From Planococcus chinensis (GTDB taxonomy: Bacteria > Bacillota > Bacilli > Bacillales_A > Planococcaceae): a DNA stretch of 64,000 bases. The translations under genes and the position numbers were made by a program. The notes beneath the pieces are model-generated. The model did not search any database and was not told the origin of the DNA. It saw nothing but the letters and a program-made list of their open reading frames with translations. Location: positions 186,001-250,000 of the forward strand of contig NZ_JABWTK010000006.1 of assembly GCF_020071995.1 (NCBI RefSeq). Direction: 5' to 3'. Positions 54,342 through 63,109 of this stretch are shown here, piece after piece (within the stretch, counting starts at the first letter, position 1; the number at the start of each line of letters is the position of its first letter).

Positions 54342-54776
54342 ATGATGACAGAGAAAAAGCAGTTCAACAAACCACCGCCCTCGCAAATTTTTTATTTACG
54401 AATTTTATTTATTGGTGCTGCCGTTCTATGCATGGCTCTTGGCTTAGCGTCCAGGCGCTTTGATGAAATTCTTCCGTCGTTTGTCTCGCAGCACGGAGGC
54501 GATGCAATATGGGCGATGATGATTTATTTCGGCTTCCGCTTTTTGCTTGTTAAAAAATCGGTTTCTACAGCGCTCGGAATGGCGATTCTTTTCTGCTTCA
54601 GCATCGAAGTGAGCCAGCTGTATCAGGGGGATTGGATCAACGAAGTTCGAAACACGGTCCTCGGCTCTTTGGTATTGGGCCATGGCTTTTTGACGGTTGA
54701 TTTGTTTCGTTATGCAGTCGGCATTGCTGTAGGCGCCCTTCTTGAAAAAATAGTGCTTTCTCGTATAACTCGATAG
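54342..54776 (+). CDS. DUF2809 membrane protein
   Basis: A 144-residue protein with four hydrophobic segments and the DUF2809 motif ASRRFDEILPSFVSQHGGDAIWAMMIYFGFRF, ending with EVSQLYQGDWINEVRNTVLGSLVLGHGFLTVDL. The function of this VanZ-like family is not established. The start at 54342 is chosen from two adjacent ATGs because GGAG lies 7 bases upstream. It is divergent from the macro gene. Confidence 0.83.
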   Translation: MMTEKKQFNKPPPSQIFYLRILFIGAAVLCMALGLASRRFDEILPSFVSQHGGDAIWAMMIYFGFRFLLVKKSVSTALGMAILFCFSIEVSQLYQGDWINEVRNTVLGSLVLGHGFLTVDLFRYAVGIAVGALLEKIVLSRITR

Positions 54777-54992
54777 CCGGCTGTTTTTCCGGCATGGAAA
54801 ATCTGCAATGCAAGATGGCAAGCGAAAATACCCGCATCAGGCAACATGTAAAACATCTTGGGTTGTTCCTTAAAATTTCCCGAAGCAAACCTCGGTTCTT
54901 TTTTGCTTATACGGCACCGCACACCTGAAACTGACCCCTAAGTTTTTTCGCATATTGATACTTTTAAGTAGGCCACGGATTTGCTAATGTTA

Positions 54993-55026
54993 ACCTTATC
55001 AAAAAATACTGACGATAAGGATGGTT
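54993..55026. promoter_or_regulatory. Inverted repeat upstream of ECF S-component gene
   Basis: CCTTATC and GATAAGG form a 7-bp inverted repeat with a 13-base gap. The outer sequences GTTAACC and GGTTACAA are also partly symmetrical. It overlaps the ribosome site and could be a repressor site or an mRNA hairpin. Confidence 0.35.
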
Positions 55027-55032
55027 ACAATT

Positions 55033-55575
55033 ATGCAAAAAACAACGGCCGCTCCCACTTATTCCCGCGCTAAAACGTTTGACTTAATCCTGACTGCGAT
55101 GGCCATCGCCCTTGTGTTTGTTGCGACGCTTTTGCTTAATATCAAATTGCCGATTACTGCCAATGGCGGATTGGTGCATCTTGGCACTGCGATGCTCTTT
55201 ATCATTTCGATGCTATTCGGACCGAAAAAAGGCGCCATTGCCGGCGCTGTCGGTATGGGGCTGTTCGATCTGATTTCAGGTTGGACGCTTTGGGCACCCA
55301 TTTCCATCATTGCCCGTGGACTGCAGGGTTACCTTGTCGGTAAAATCGCCTGGTCAGCCGGTCGTTCAGGAAATAGTAAAGGCTTCAACATCCTGGCTGC
55401 CATCGTATCGATTCCGGTTATGATTGCCATCTATTACGTCGGTGAAGCCATCATTTTCAACAGCTTTATCGTGCCGGCCGCTTCAATTCCCGGCAATATC
55501 GTGCAAAACGTCGTCGGCTTGCTTGTAGCAATTCCGGCAGTGATTGCGCTTAAAAAAGTGCCGTTTTTCAAATAA
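55033..55575 (+). CDS. ECF transporter S component (vitamin uptake)
   Basis: A 180-residue membrane protein with five or six hydrophobic segments. It shows the S-component features of the COG4720/PF07155 group: LVHLGTAMLFIISMLFGPKKGAIAGAVGMGLFDL and IIARGLQGYLVGKI. S components bind a vitamin or precursor and work with a shared EcfAAT energising module encoded elsewhere. The substrate (for example a thiamine or pyridoxine precursor) cannot be decided. The start at 55033 has AAGGA about 10 bases upstream. Confidence 0.84.
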   Translation: MQKTTAAPTYSRAKTFDLILTAMAIALVFVATLLLNIKLPITANGGLVHLGTAMLFIISMLFGPKKGAIAGAVGMGLFDLISGWTLWAPISIIARGLQGYLVGKIAWSAGRSGNSKGFNILAAIVSIPVMIAIYYVGEAIIFNSFIVPAASIPGNIVQNVVGLLVAIPAVIALKKVPFFK

Positions 55576-55582
55576 ACCCATA

Positions 55583-55624
55583 GAAAAAGGAGAAGTTTTG
55601 GCTGCCCAAAACTTCTCCTTTTCG
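55583..55624. terminator. Bidirectional terminator
   Basis: The long stem AAAAGGAGAAGTTTTGG and its complement, with a 3-base loop, lies between convergent genes. Confidence 0.9.
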
Positions 55625-55627
55625 CAT

Positions 55628-57703
55628 TTACTTATTCAATTCATTGTCTTTGTCTTTATAGCAGAACGTCGTAAAGAACGTTGTGCCTTCAGGTCCCGTT
55701 TCTATATCAATTGTCGCGTTATGCCGGGCTGCAATGGCATAACTGATGCCAAGGCCGAGTCCGGTTCCATTGTCTTTTGTGGTATAGAACGGCGTTCCCA
55801 CTTTCTCCAGGACCTCCGGCAATATGCCTTCTCCTTCATCCTGGATCGCCAAAACGACACAGCCATCGAGGTTTTGATAAGTGCTGATGGTCAACACTTG
55901 CCCTTCATGCATCGCTTCCAAGCCGTTCCGGCATAAGTTAATCACCAATTGCCGGATTTCGTTGCGGTTCAATAGCATTTCCGGTATTTGCTGAGTATTG
56001 AACTCAATCAGTTTGTTTTGGTTGAACGTATCGATTTTGATGAGCGGCGCAATTTCGCAAATCAATGCATTCAAATCTATCATTTGCAAATCCGAAGTAC
56101 GTGTATTTCCCATTGACAGAAATTCCGTAATGATTGAGTTCGCCCGGTCCAGTTCTTCAATCATCAAATCAAAATAGCCGAAATGCTGGTTCAGTTCGTT
56201 TTCTTGTTTCAATAACTGCAGGAACCCGCGGACCGTCGTCATCGGATTGCGGATTTCATGGCTGATTCCGGCCGCCATTTGGCCGATCAAATCCAGTTTG
56301 GACAGCCTTCTCAATTCTTTTTCATATTTCTTTTTCTCGGCTACATCTTTAAACAAACAGCAAATGCCATCATCAAAAGGATAAGCGACCACTTCGTACC
56401 AGGACTCTTCCGTAAGCGAAGGCATTTCAAATTGCACCGGAATGCGTTCGAACATGGCGCGGTGGAATTCCTTGTACATGGCTGGCGCCGAATCCGGATG
56501 GATCACGTCCCAGATATTTTTGCCCATCACATCTTTCGCCTTTTTGTTTTCCGGCAATTGCTGGTGCTTGTTGATATAGATGAATTCCCATTCTTTGTTC
56601 AAGGCGAAAAACCCATCGGTGATGCTTTCAATAACGCTGGTCACTTTTTCATTCGCCGCTGCAAGCTCGCTTGTGCGCTTTTCCACCATGTGCTCCAGCT
56701 GGTCCATATAAAGCAAATGGGAAAAAGTCGGCGCGGTTGTATCGACGATCGATTGGGCCATTTGAATTTGTGACTCATCATAATGGACGTTTTCGTTATC
56801 GCATTTCAACACGGCAAGGACTCCTAGCACTTCATTCATGGCTACGAGCGGCATGATCAATAAATTCCGCGATGCCGGAAACAATACCGAGCGGACTGTT
56901 TTGGCATCAATTACCTGCCGGATGATTTGCCTATAGTTTAAATTCGTCTGCACTTCGCGGAAGTTTTCATTGCATCCAACTTCTTCAGGATCGTACTCGT
57001 TGCTGTATTTTGTCAACGATACAGTCTTTTTATCATTCGGATCCAATAAATGAGCAGCCATTACTTTGCTGCCAAGAACTTTTTCCAAGTAAAAAAAGCA
57101 TTTATCGATGCTTTCATGGATCGAAGAACACATCGACAGTTCGCGTGTGATATTGAGCAGCAATTGATTTTCAGAAATCAGGTTTTCTTTTTGGGCTAAG
57201 TTTTTTGCATTCTGAATCGCAACAGCTGCCATGTTCACATAAGCCTCCACACTTTGAATTTCTGATTCCGTCAAATTCATTGGCGTTCCGTAGTCAAACA
57301 AAAACACCAGGCCGAACAATTCTTTTTCATAAGAAATAGGCAATGCTAAAAGGGATTTAATATCAAATGCTTCAACGGACCTTGGATCCGGCCGATGGTC
57401 TTTTGACGTATCCGGGATATATATTGTTTTGTGGCTATCAATGACTTCCTGTGCGAGCAAATCTCTTTCCAGATCCAGCACTTGAGATTCAAACGAATTG
57501 CCATTGATATACTCAGGCTTTCCTGCGAACGCCCGGAAGCTGCCGTCTTCGTGCGGCAAAAAAATCCCCACCGAATTGCACTGGACAATTTCTTCAGAAA
57601 TCGCTGTTGTAACATGCGCCAGCACTTCTTTAAGCTCCAGCTTTGTATTGATGACTTTTGTTAAATTAGCCAGTCGGGAATAGCGAGTCTGTTCCTTCAA
57701 CAT
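55628..57703 (-). CDS. Soluble GAF/PAS sensor histidine kinase
   Basis: A 691-residue kinase with no membrane segment. In order it has a GAF domain (residues ~15-170), a second GAF-like region (~180-330), a short coiled segment, a PAS domain (~350-455), the DHp helix with the phospho-His in GISHEIRNPMTTVRGFLQLL, and the ATPase domain with N, G1 and G2 boxes (NLCRNGLEAM, DEGEGI, NGTGLGLGIS). It should sense a cytoplasmic signal. No response-regulator gene is adjacent. The C-terminal part resembles sporulation-type kinases. Start 57703 has GGAG upstream. Confidence 0.9.
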   Translation of the reverse strand: MLKEQTRYSRLANLTKVINTKLELKEVLAHVTTAISEEIVQCNSVGIFLPHEDGSFRAFAGKPEYINGNSFESQVLDLERDLLAQEVIDSHKTIYIPDTSKDHRPDPRSVEAFDIKSLLALPISYEKELFGLVFLFDYGTPMNLTESEIQSVEAYVNMAAVAIQNAKNLAQKENLISENQLLLNITRELSMCSSIHESIDKCFFYLEKVLGSKVMAAHLLDPNDKKTVSLTKYSNEYDPEEVGCNENFREVQTNLNYRQIIRQVIDAKTVRSVLFPASRNLLIMPLVAMNEVLGVLAVLKCDNENVHYDESQIQMAQSIVDTTAPTFSHLLYMDQLEHMVEKRTSELAAANEKVTSVIESITDGFFALNKEWEFIYINKHQQLPENKKAKDVMGKNIWDVIHPDSAPAMYKEFHRAMFERIPVQFEMPSLTEESWYEVVAYPFDDGICCLFKDVAEKKKYEKELRRLSKLDLIGQMAAGISHEIRNPMTTVRGFLQLLKQENELNQHFGYFDLMIEELDRANSIITEFLSMGNTRTSDLQMIDLNALICEIAPLIKIDTFNQNKLIEFNTQQIPEMLLNRNEIRQLVINLCRNGLEAMHEGQVLTISTYQNLDGCVVLAIQDEGEGILPEVLEKVGTPFYTTKDNGTGLGLGISYAIAARHNATIDIETGPEGTTFFTTFCYKDKDNELNK

Positions 57704-57913
57704 CCGGTTGTTCTCCAATCAAGGACATGGAACATCAATTTCCATTCCCGTTAATTTTTGTAGTTTCCATACTATTTTCATTCCTGTAAGCTTTTACCTA
57801 TTATTTTACATCTCTTTCAGAAAAACGAACAGGGAAAACTCTTAATTTCTTCAATGATTCGGAAATGGAAATAGATTTTTCACCTGAAACAGGACAAAAA
57901 TACTTTTAAATTG

Positions 57914-57951
57914 AAAAATCCTGACCAACCGGTGATTTGCGGTTGGTCAGG
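57914..57951 (-). terminator. Terminator after CDF gene
   Basis: The stem CCTGACCAACC/GGTTGGTCAGG with a 10-base loop is followed on the minus strand by TTTTT. Confidence 0.88.
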
Positions 57952-57970
57952 AGTTGATTTGCATGTCCTT

Positions 57971-58918
57971 CTAATGCTGATGATGATGTTCGTGTTCATG
58001 TTGAACATCCTGGCACAAGACTGATTCGCCGTGCGGATGTTCTTTGTTTTCAATTTGGATGGTTATGTGGCCGATTTTCATATCCTTTAATAGATGTTCT
58101 AATTTTCTCAGCAGTGTCTGCGTTTCTTCAAATGAAACGTTGTCTTCTACGACAACGTGGCCGGACAATGCGTTTCGCCCGCTGGTAATGCTCCAGACAT
58201 GCAGATCATGGATATTGCAGATTCCTGGCACATTGTTAATCGCTGCAGCTACTTCGTCGATATCCACATTGCGCGGAGTTCCTTCCATTAACACATGTAT
58301 CGCTTCTTTTGTGACGCGCCAGCCGCTGATCAATACAAGAACCGCCACAATAACACTTGCGAGTGGATCTGCCCAGGCCCAGTCAAAATACAGGATCAGC
58401 AATGCGGCCAGAATAGCACCGACAGACCCAAGCAAATCGCCCAGTACATGGAGGAACGCCGCTCGCATGTTCAAGTTTTCCTTTGTGTCGCCGCCACGCA
58501 TCAGAATCCAGGCGACCAGCACATTGACCAGCAACCCGACTACCGCAATTGCCAGCATGCCGCCAGACGCAACTTCAGGCGGATCGGCAAAACGGCGGGA
58601 CGCTTCGTAAAAAATATAAGCGGCAATGGCGACCAACGAGACGCCATTAAAAACAGCTGCCAGTATTTCAAAACGCTTGTAGCCATACGTTTTTGCTTGG
58701 CTTGCTGCTTTTTCCCCTACAGTGAATGCCAGAAATCCCACCAATAGCGAGATGGAATCGCTCAGCATATGCCCCGCGTCCGCAATCAGCGCCAAACTAT
58801 TGGTCAAGAATCCACCGATTGCCTCTGCCGCCATAAAAAGCGTCGTTATTAGAAAGGCTATAAATAATGTTTTTTTATTCCCACCATGCGTATGGGAATG
58901 TCCGTGGCCGTTTCCCAT
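57971..58918 (-). CDS. Cation diffusion facilitator (CzcD-like zinc exporter)
   Basis: A 315-residue metal/proton antiporter that exports zinc or similar cations. There are six membrane segments. The metal site is seen in ALIADAGHMLSDS (HxxxD) and HVLGDLLGS. A cytoplasmic C-terminal domain follows. Both ends are rich in histidine (HGHSHTHGG and HEHEHHHQH), likely metal-binding. The start at 58918 has GGGGGGAGA before it. A palindrome and a hairpin lie just upstream and may control it. Confidence 0.92.
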   Translation of the reverse strand: MGNGHGHSHTHGGNKKTLFIAFLITTLFMAAEAIGGFLTNSLALIADAGHMLSDSISLLVGFLAFTVGEKAASQAKTYGYKRFEILAAVFNGVSLVAIAAYIFYEASRRFADPPEVASGGMLAIAVVGLLVNVLVAWILMRGGDTKENLNMRAAFLHVLGDLLGSVGAILAALLILYFDWAWADPLASVIVAVLVLISGWRVTKEAIHVLMEGTPRNVDIDEVAAAINNVPGICNIHDLHVWSITSGRNALSGHVVVEDNVSFEETQTLLRKLEHLLKDMKIGHITIQIENKEHPHGESVLCQDVQHEHEHHHQH

Positions 58919-58952
58919 TCTCTCTCCCCCCTTAGCCTCGACAGCCAAAGTT

Positions 58953-59007
58953 TTATTAAACGTTTATAAAAGCAGTATCAGGGTGCCCAAATGCTGGATC
59001 CCATACT
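58953..59007. promoter_or_regulatory. Palindrome and hairpin upstream of CDF gene
   Basis: TTATTAAACGTTTATAA is a 17-bp palindrome with one mismatched pair, 35 bases above the start codon. Next to it is an inverted repeat with 9-bp arms that could fold in the leader. Candidate metal-sensor operator; not a match to a known one. Confidence 0.35.
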
Positions 59008-59171
59008 GTCCCAAGCTTAGTATCGCCTTGATGAACTTAAAAAAACAGGACGTGAAAGCCTATACAGTATATAATTCCTTTTCTGTTAATCCTATAAACC
59101 AAAAGCTTTGGAGATGTCTTTACGAAATAGATCAGCTTCTTGTTTTTCTTCAATCGTCTAAACTTAACCGG

Positions 59172-59213
59172 GAAAAAGCGCAACAGGCGATGGAAAGCCC
59201 GTTGCGCTTTTTG
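59172..59213 (-). terminator. Terminator after BCCT gene
   Basis: The 12-bp stem AAAAAGCGCAAC/GTTGCGCTTTTT with a 16-base loop. T-runs on both strands. Confidence 0.85.
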
Positions 59214-59238
59214 CAGTTTTGAAATAAAGTGGCTATTC

Positions 59239-60822
59239 TTACGAATTGCTGGATACATCTTTCGGTTCCCGTTTTATGCTGTCCTTTTTTTCACGGACAT
59301 TGGTTAGCCATGCTTTGTCGTTGTCCATCATTTTCTTGGCTGCATAAAGCATCAAAAAGGTGATGAAAATAATCGGCAGCCCCATAAGGCCTGAAATGAC
59401 TTCCAAAGGAGCCAGCCCCCCGATCCGCATCAGTACAAGCGCGATGGCAGTGATTACTCCGGCCACGACAATGCGCAACGATTTAGGCGGTTCATGCTTG
59501 CTCATATCTTTTGTGCTTGTATAAGCCGCTACGGTATAAGTAGTAGAATCGAGCGTGGTGGTAAGGAAGACTAATGCAACGATTATGAATACGACAATCG
59601 CCAATCCGCCTAACGGCAAGGTAGACAAAATTTCGGGAATTACAGCCATCCTTTCATCTCCTTTGACCATATCGAGAATAGGCAACTGACCTGTTAAATA
59701 TCGGTGCACCCCTAATCCACCAAGAATGCCGGTTGCAATCCAGGATAGCAAGGTTGGAGCCAGCAAATAGGTAAGAATCATTTCCCGGACAGTCCGCCCT
59801 TTGGAAATACGAGCGGCAAATACCGAGTGGAGCATTGCCCATGTGGCACTGTAGGCAAACCAGAAAACGGTATTGCTTTGAATATGGGATGCTTCTCCCA
59901 TATAAACTGCATCCGTATTCAGCGAAAAGCTCAAATAATTAGCCGCCAAATAGGAGATGCTGTCCGTAAAGTAATTTAAGATAAAAACTCCTGGCCCAAA
60001 CAATAAGATGAACAAAGCGAAAGCGCCCGCCAAATAAATATTGAAGGTACTCAAGCGTTTAATTCCTTTATCCACTCCAAGATAAGCACTTATCGAGAAC
60101 AGGACGACCCAGACGATTGTGACAATAATAGTCAAGCCAAAGGTCACTTCAATATTTAACAATTTTGAAAGGTTATAAGTAACGATAGGAGCTCCCAAGC
60201 CCAGTGTTACTGCAGCTCCAGTCAAAATACTCAACAAGAATAGGATATCAAGGATTCTCCCTGCCCATCCATCAGTCAATTTGTCTCCAAGAATGACGCG
60301 CGCCGCTTCAGAAATCCGCATCAACGGCCGTTTTTTTACATGCAACACGTACGCCATTGCAGGTGCAATCATGACAAAAATAGCAAAAACCTGGAAGCCC
60401 CATAAAAACATACTATATGAGTTCCCCATCAATATCGCTTCTGCTGATCCTGCTTCCACTCCGGCTGGAGGGTTATTGGCTACTGAAGTCCATTGCAGCA
60501 TACCCGTGCGCATAATCGTAGATCCAATTCCCATCGCAATTAAAATGGACGCATATTCGAATAAGGTGAATTGAGGCTTTTCTTTCGGGTCTCCGAGAAC
60601 GATGTTTCCGTATCTGGAAAATGAAAAATAAAGGGCAGCAGCTACCAGTAAGACCCCATACCATAAATAACCCCAACTAAATACTTCTACTATGTACGTA
60701 AATACTGCATTCAATGCATTCAACGATTTCTCTTCATACAATGCTAACGGAATACAGATGGCAATGATGATTAATAATGCCGGCATAAAAATTCTGTTGT
60801 CGATCAACCTGTTTTTATTCAT
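59239..60822 (-). CDS. BCCT-family osmolyte transporter
   Basis: A 527-residue betaine/choline/carnitine-type carrier with twelve membrane segments. Residues ~60-520 show the family pattern (YGNIVLGDPKEKPQFTLFEYASILIAMGIGSTIMRTG, SAYLGVDKGIKRLSTFN, FWFAYSATWAMLHSVFAARISKGRTVREM). It should take up compatible solutes such as glycine betaine with sodium, consistent with salt tolerance. The start at 60822 has GAGGAGG upstream. The longer frame to 60876 is dropped. Substrate not assigned. Confidence 0.9.
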   Translation of the reverse strand: MNKNRLIDNRIFMPALLIIIAICIPLALYEEKSLNALNAVFTYIVEVFSWGYLWYGVLLVAAALYFSFSRYGNIVLGDPKEKPQFTLFEYASILIAMGIGSTIMRTGMLQWTSVANNPPAGVEAGSAEAILMGNSYSMFLWGFQVFAIFVMIAPAMAYVLHVKKRPLMRISEAARVILGDKLTDGWAGRILDILFLLSILTGAAVTLGLGAPIVTYNLSKLLNIEVTFGLTIIVTIVWVVLFSISAYLGVDKGIKRLSTFNIYLAGAFALFILLFGPGVFILNYFTDSISYLAANYLSFSLNTDAVYMGEASHIQSNTVFWFAYSATWAMLHSVFAARISKGRTVREMILTYLLAPTLLSWIATGILGGLGVHRYLTGQLPILDMVKGDERMAVIPEILSTLPLGGLAIVVFIIVALVFLTTTLDSTTYTVAAYTSTKDMSKHEPPKSLRIVVAGVITAIALVLMRIGGLAPLEVISGLMGLPIIFITFLMLYAAKKMMDNDKAWLTNVREKKDSIKREPKDVSSNS

Positions 60823-61345
60823 TAAATCCTCCTCTTTTTGCAGACGTTTATCTTCCTTCCTTGAAAATGAATGCATCTGGTGGAATAATAAAAATCCTTG
60901 AAATCTGAGGATTCGCGATGAAACAAACCAATTGGATTACGGAAGAGACTGCTGGTAAGTAATTTATCATTCATTTTATTTCAATATTTCAGCTGAATCA
61001 AGGCAAGCGGCTTACATAGTCACTTCCCATTCCAATTTATCTTATATAATAAATAGTGATTTTTTCAATTTTTTAGTACAAATTTTATCACTCTATTATT
61101 TCGACCTCTTTTTTCTGAGTAAATTGACTGTAAATATTGAGGTTTTTAAGCCAAATGATTGGTTAGCCAATCGGTTTCATATTTTCCTTCTTCCATTAAA
61201 TAAAACAACGCTTATTGCGATTTTTAAATTAGGCAAACATAAAATACGGCAGTAATTTTACATAGTTTTACAATCCCTTTAATCCAACTACACAATCTTA
61301 TGGGATACTGGAATTGTCAGATAACTGAGGGGAGTTGGACAGTTG
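60823..61345. other. Divergent promoter region, no gene seen
   Basis: About 520 AT-rich bases between the BCCT and metallophosphoesterase genes. On the minus strand TTGAAA and TATAAG are 16 bases apart at 61041-61068, possibly the BCCT promoter with a leader of about 210 bases. No riboswitch was recognised in that leader. Confidence 0.4.
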
Positions 61346-62209
61346 ATGAAAATCGCAGTAATCGGTGATTTGCATTACCCGAGCTTAAAAGATGGCTGTG
61401 CGTATATCGAAGAGGACCGTCAGGCATTTTATGAGACTTTTCTGGAACGGTTTTTCGCAGTCCCTGCTGATTTGTATGTTTCCATAGGTGACTTGACGAA
61501 TTTCGGACGAATGGATGAATTAGAAGAAGTGTATGCGTTGATCCGCAAGCACAATAAACCATTCAAGCACGTACTCGGAAACCACGACCTATATGCAATG
61601 CCGCGTGAAGCTGTGTTAACGGTGTCCGGTCAGGAACGTTTCCACATGTTGTCTACGGATGAGGCCGTTTTCGGATTCCTTGATACAGCCCGGGAGCAGA
61701 ATTACGAAGACTGGGGCGGAACGATGGATGCGGTCCAACAGTACTGGCTGGAATCCGTCATTGAAGAGTCGGAAGATCGCCCGCTCCTCTTGTTTGCACA
61801 CCATCCGGTTTTCTCGACCACAAAAGATTCCGAGAAGGAAAAGCGCTGCATCCATCCCGATGTGCCCATCTGGAACATCTTGAAACAGAAACAAGGCATT
61901 GGGCTGTACATCAATGGCCATAATCATTCCAACTCCCTGGCAGGCCGCGGCCAATGGAACTTTTTGCAGCTTGCAGCCGTGCTCGATGAACAAGCGGTTC
62001 GTATAATTGAAGTCACGGAGGCGTTCATCTCCATCGATTCTGTGACTGTGGATGATGCCAAAATGCGCAGCCACGCCCAGGAAATCGGAAATGCCATCAA
62101 GCATTTCACGTTAAAGCAGCAATCGGTCCAAAAAGCGGCATACTTTAAATACATGATTCCCGTTCCGGTTCCGATTGAAGTCCCTCCACAAGTGAAAATC
62201 AAAATGTAA
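61346..62209 (+). CDS. Calcineurin-like metallophosphoesterase
   Basis: A 287-residue cytoplasmic phosphoesterase with the full metal-binding set: GDLHYP, SIGDLTNFG, LGNHDLY, FAHHPVF and NGHNHSNS. The family hydrolyses phosphomono- or phosphodiesters, and the substrate is unknown. The C-terminal ~60 residues are an extra segment beyond the core (HAQEIGNAIKHFTLKQQSV). ATG 61346 is preferred to the TTG directly before it; GGGGAG lies upstream. Single gene with a terminator. Confidence 0.88.
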   Translation: MKIAVIGDLHYPSLKDGCAYIEEDRQAFYETFLERFFAVPADLYVSIGDLTNFGRMDELEEVYALIRKHNKPFKHVLGNHDLYAMPREAVLTVSGQERFHMLSTDEAVFGFLDTAREQNYEDWGGTMDAVQQYWLESVIEESEDRPLLLFAHHPVFSTTKDSEKEKRCIHPDVPIWNILKQKQGIGLYINGHNHSNSLAGRGQWNFLQLAAVLDEQAVRIIEVTEAFISIDSVTVDDAKMRSHAQEIGNAIKHFTLKQQSVQKAAYFKYMIPVPVPIEVPPQVKIKM

Positions 62210-62219
62210 ACTTCAACCT

Positions 62220-62257
62220 AAAAAGAAGCCCTCTTTATTGAAGAGGGCTTCTTTTTC
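62220..62257. terminator. Bidirectional terminator
   Basis: The 15-bp stem AAAAGAAGCCCTCTT and its complement, with a 5-base loop, lies between convergent genes. Confidence 0.92.
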
Positions 62258-62278
62258 GAGTGTCTAATCAATCGGCAA

Positions 62279-62905
62279 TTATTGATCGAGCGTATTGCCT
62301 TCGGCGGGAATGGGGTTGTTTTTAAGAAGCCCTGCCAAATGAAAGGTGTTGTAAGCCAAACGTTCAATCGCTGTTTTGGTAAAGTCATTGTCACGTCCCG
62401 CTTCGTTGTAAGACGGACCCGGCCCTGCTTCCCCTACCCAATACGCATCCACATTCGGCGGAATCAAAAAACCGATATGGGACAGCCCGTAAAGGAGGGA
62501 AGCCGATGCGTGCTTGGCGCCATCTTCGTTGCCGGTCACCAGCGCTCCTCCGACTTTATTATAAAAAATAGCTTGTCCTTTATCATTGGTTACACTGCTG
62601 CTGCCGTATAGCCGTTCAATGGCGAGCGTGGCCAGTGAACTTTTCTCCCCGAGCCAAAGCGGTGTTCCAATAATCAGAATGTCCGCCGCTTTCACTTTTT
62701 CCAATATTTCCGGCCATTGGTCCCCGTCGCCCATATCTTCCTGTACGCCTAAAGCGACGCGGTAATCCGCCAATCGTATAATCTCTGATTCCACGCCTAA
62801 TTGATTGTAGTGGGTCTGCACGTCTTTCATGATGCCTTCTGTATTGGAAACTTCATCAGAACTTTTAAGCGAACAATTTAGAAATACTGCTTTCAATGCC
62901 TGCAT
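62279..62905 (-). CDS. Flavodoxin-family NAD(P)H-dependent oxidoreductase
   Basis: A 208-residue flavin reductase-like protein. The FMN phosphate-binding loop is near the N-terminus (NCSLKSSDEVSNTEGIM). IGTPLWLGEKSS and GNEDGAKHASASLLYGL fit the flavodoxin-like NADPH:FMN/quinone reductase fold. It may reduce quinones or azo/nitro compounds. GGAAGGGAAATGAG precedes the ATG. It is a single gene between the metallophosphoesterase and the histidine kinase. Confidence 0.85.
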   Translation of the reverse strand: MQALKAVFLNCSLKSSDEVSNTEGIMKDVQTHYNQLGVESEIIRLADYRVALGVQEDMGDGDQWPEILEKVKAADILIIGTPLWLGEKSSLATLAIERLYGSSSVTNDKGQAIFYNKVGGALVTGNEDGAKHASASLLYGLSHIGFLIPPNVDAYWVGEAGPGPSYNEAGRDNDFTKTAIERLAYNTFHLAGLLKNNPIPAEGNTLDQ

Positions 62906-63051
62906 ATTCTCATTTCCCTTCCATAGTTATTTATCCGTCAGTTATAGTTGTTCCCCAAAGGCTTTTTACTAAACTCTGAAATCAATTACGACCAGCAGTT
63001 GAATAAATACGATTCTGCAGCCGAAATACCCATCCTCTGAACCGTATCCAC

Positions 63052-63080
63052 AAAAAAAAGCCAGCTTCTGCAAGCCGGCA
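63052..63080 (-). terminator. Terminator after the histidine kinase gene
   Basis: The stem GCCAGCTT/AAGCCGGC with one G-T pair is followed on the minus strand by eight T. Confidence 0.8.
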
Positions 63081-63109
63081 TCCGTTCTTCAATTTAACTC
63101 TCAAATTTT

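Larger units (their letters stand above)
58919..59238. other. Leader region of CDF gene, no gene seen
   Basis: It contains the palindrome TTATTAAACGTTTATAA (58953-58969), an inverted repeat CAGTAT/ATACTG with GGG/CCC (58972-59007), and the terminator of the BCCT gene at 59172-59213. No convincing ORF. Confidence 0.4.

Noticed and set aside
54985-55032. BirA-type biotin operator upstream of the ECF S component
   Set aside because: GTTAACC and GGTTACAA look like half sites, but the gap is about 27 bases, not the usual ~15, and the protein is not BioY.
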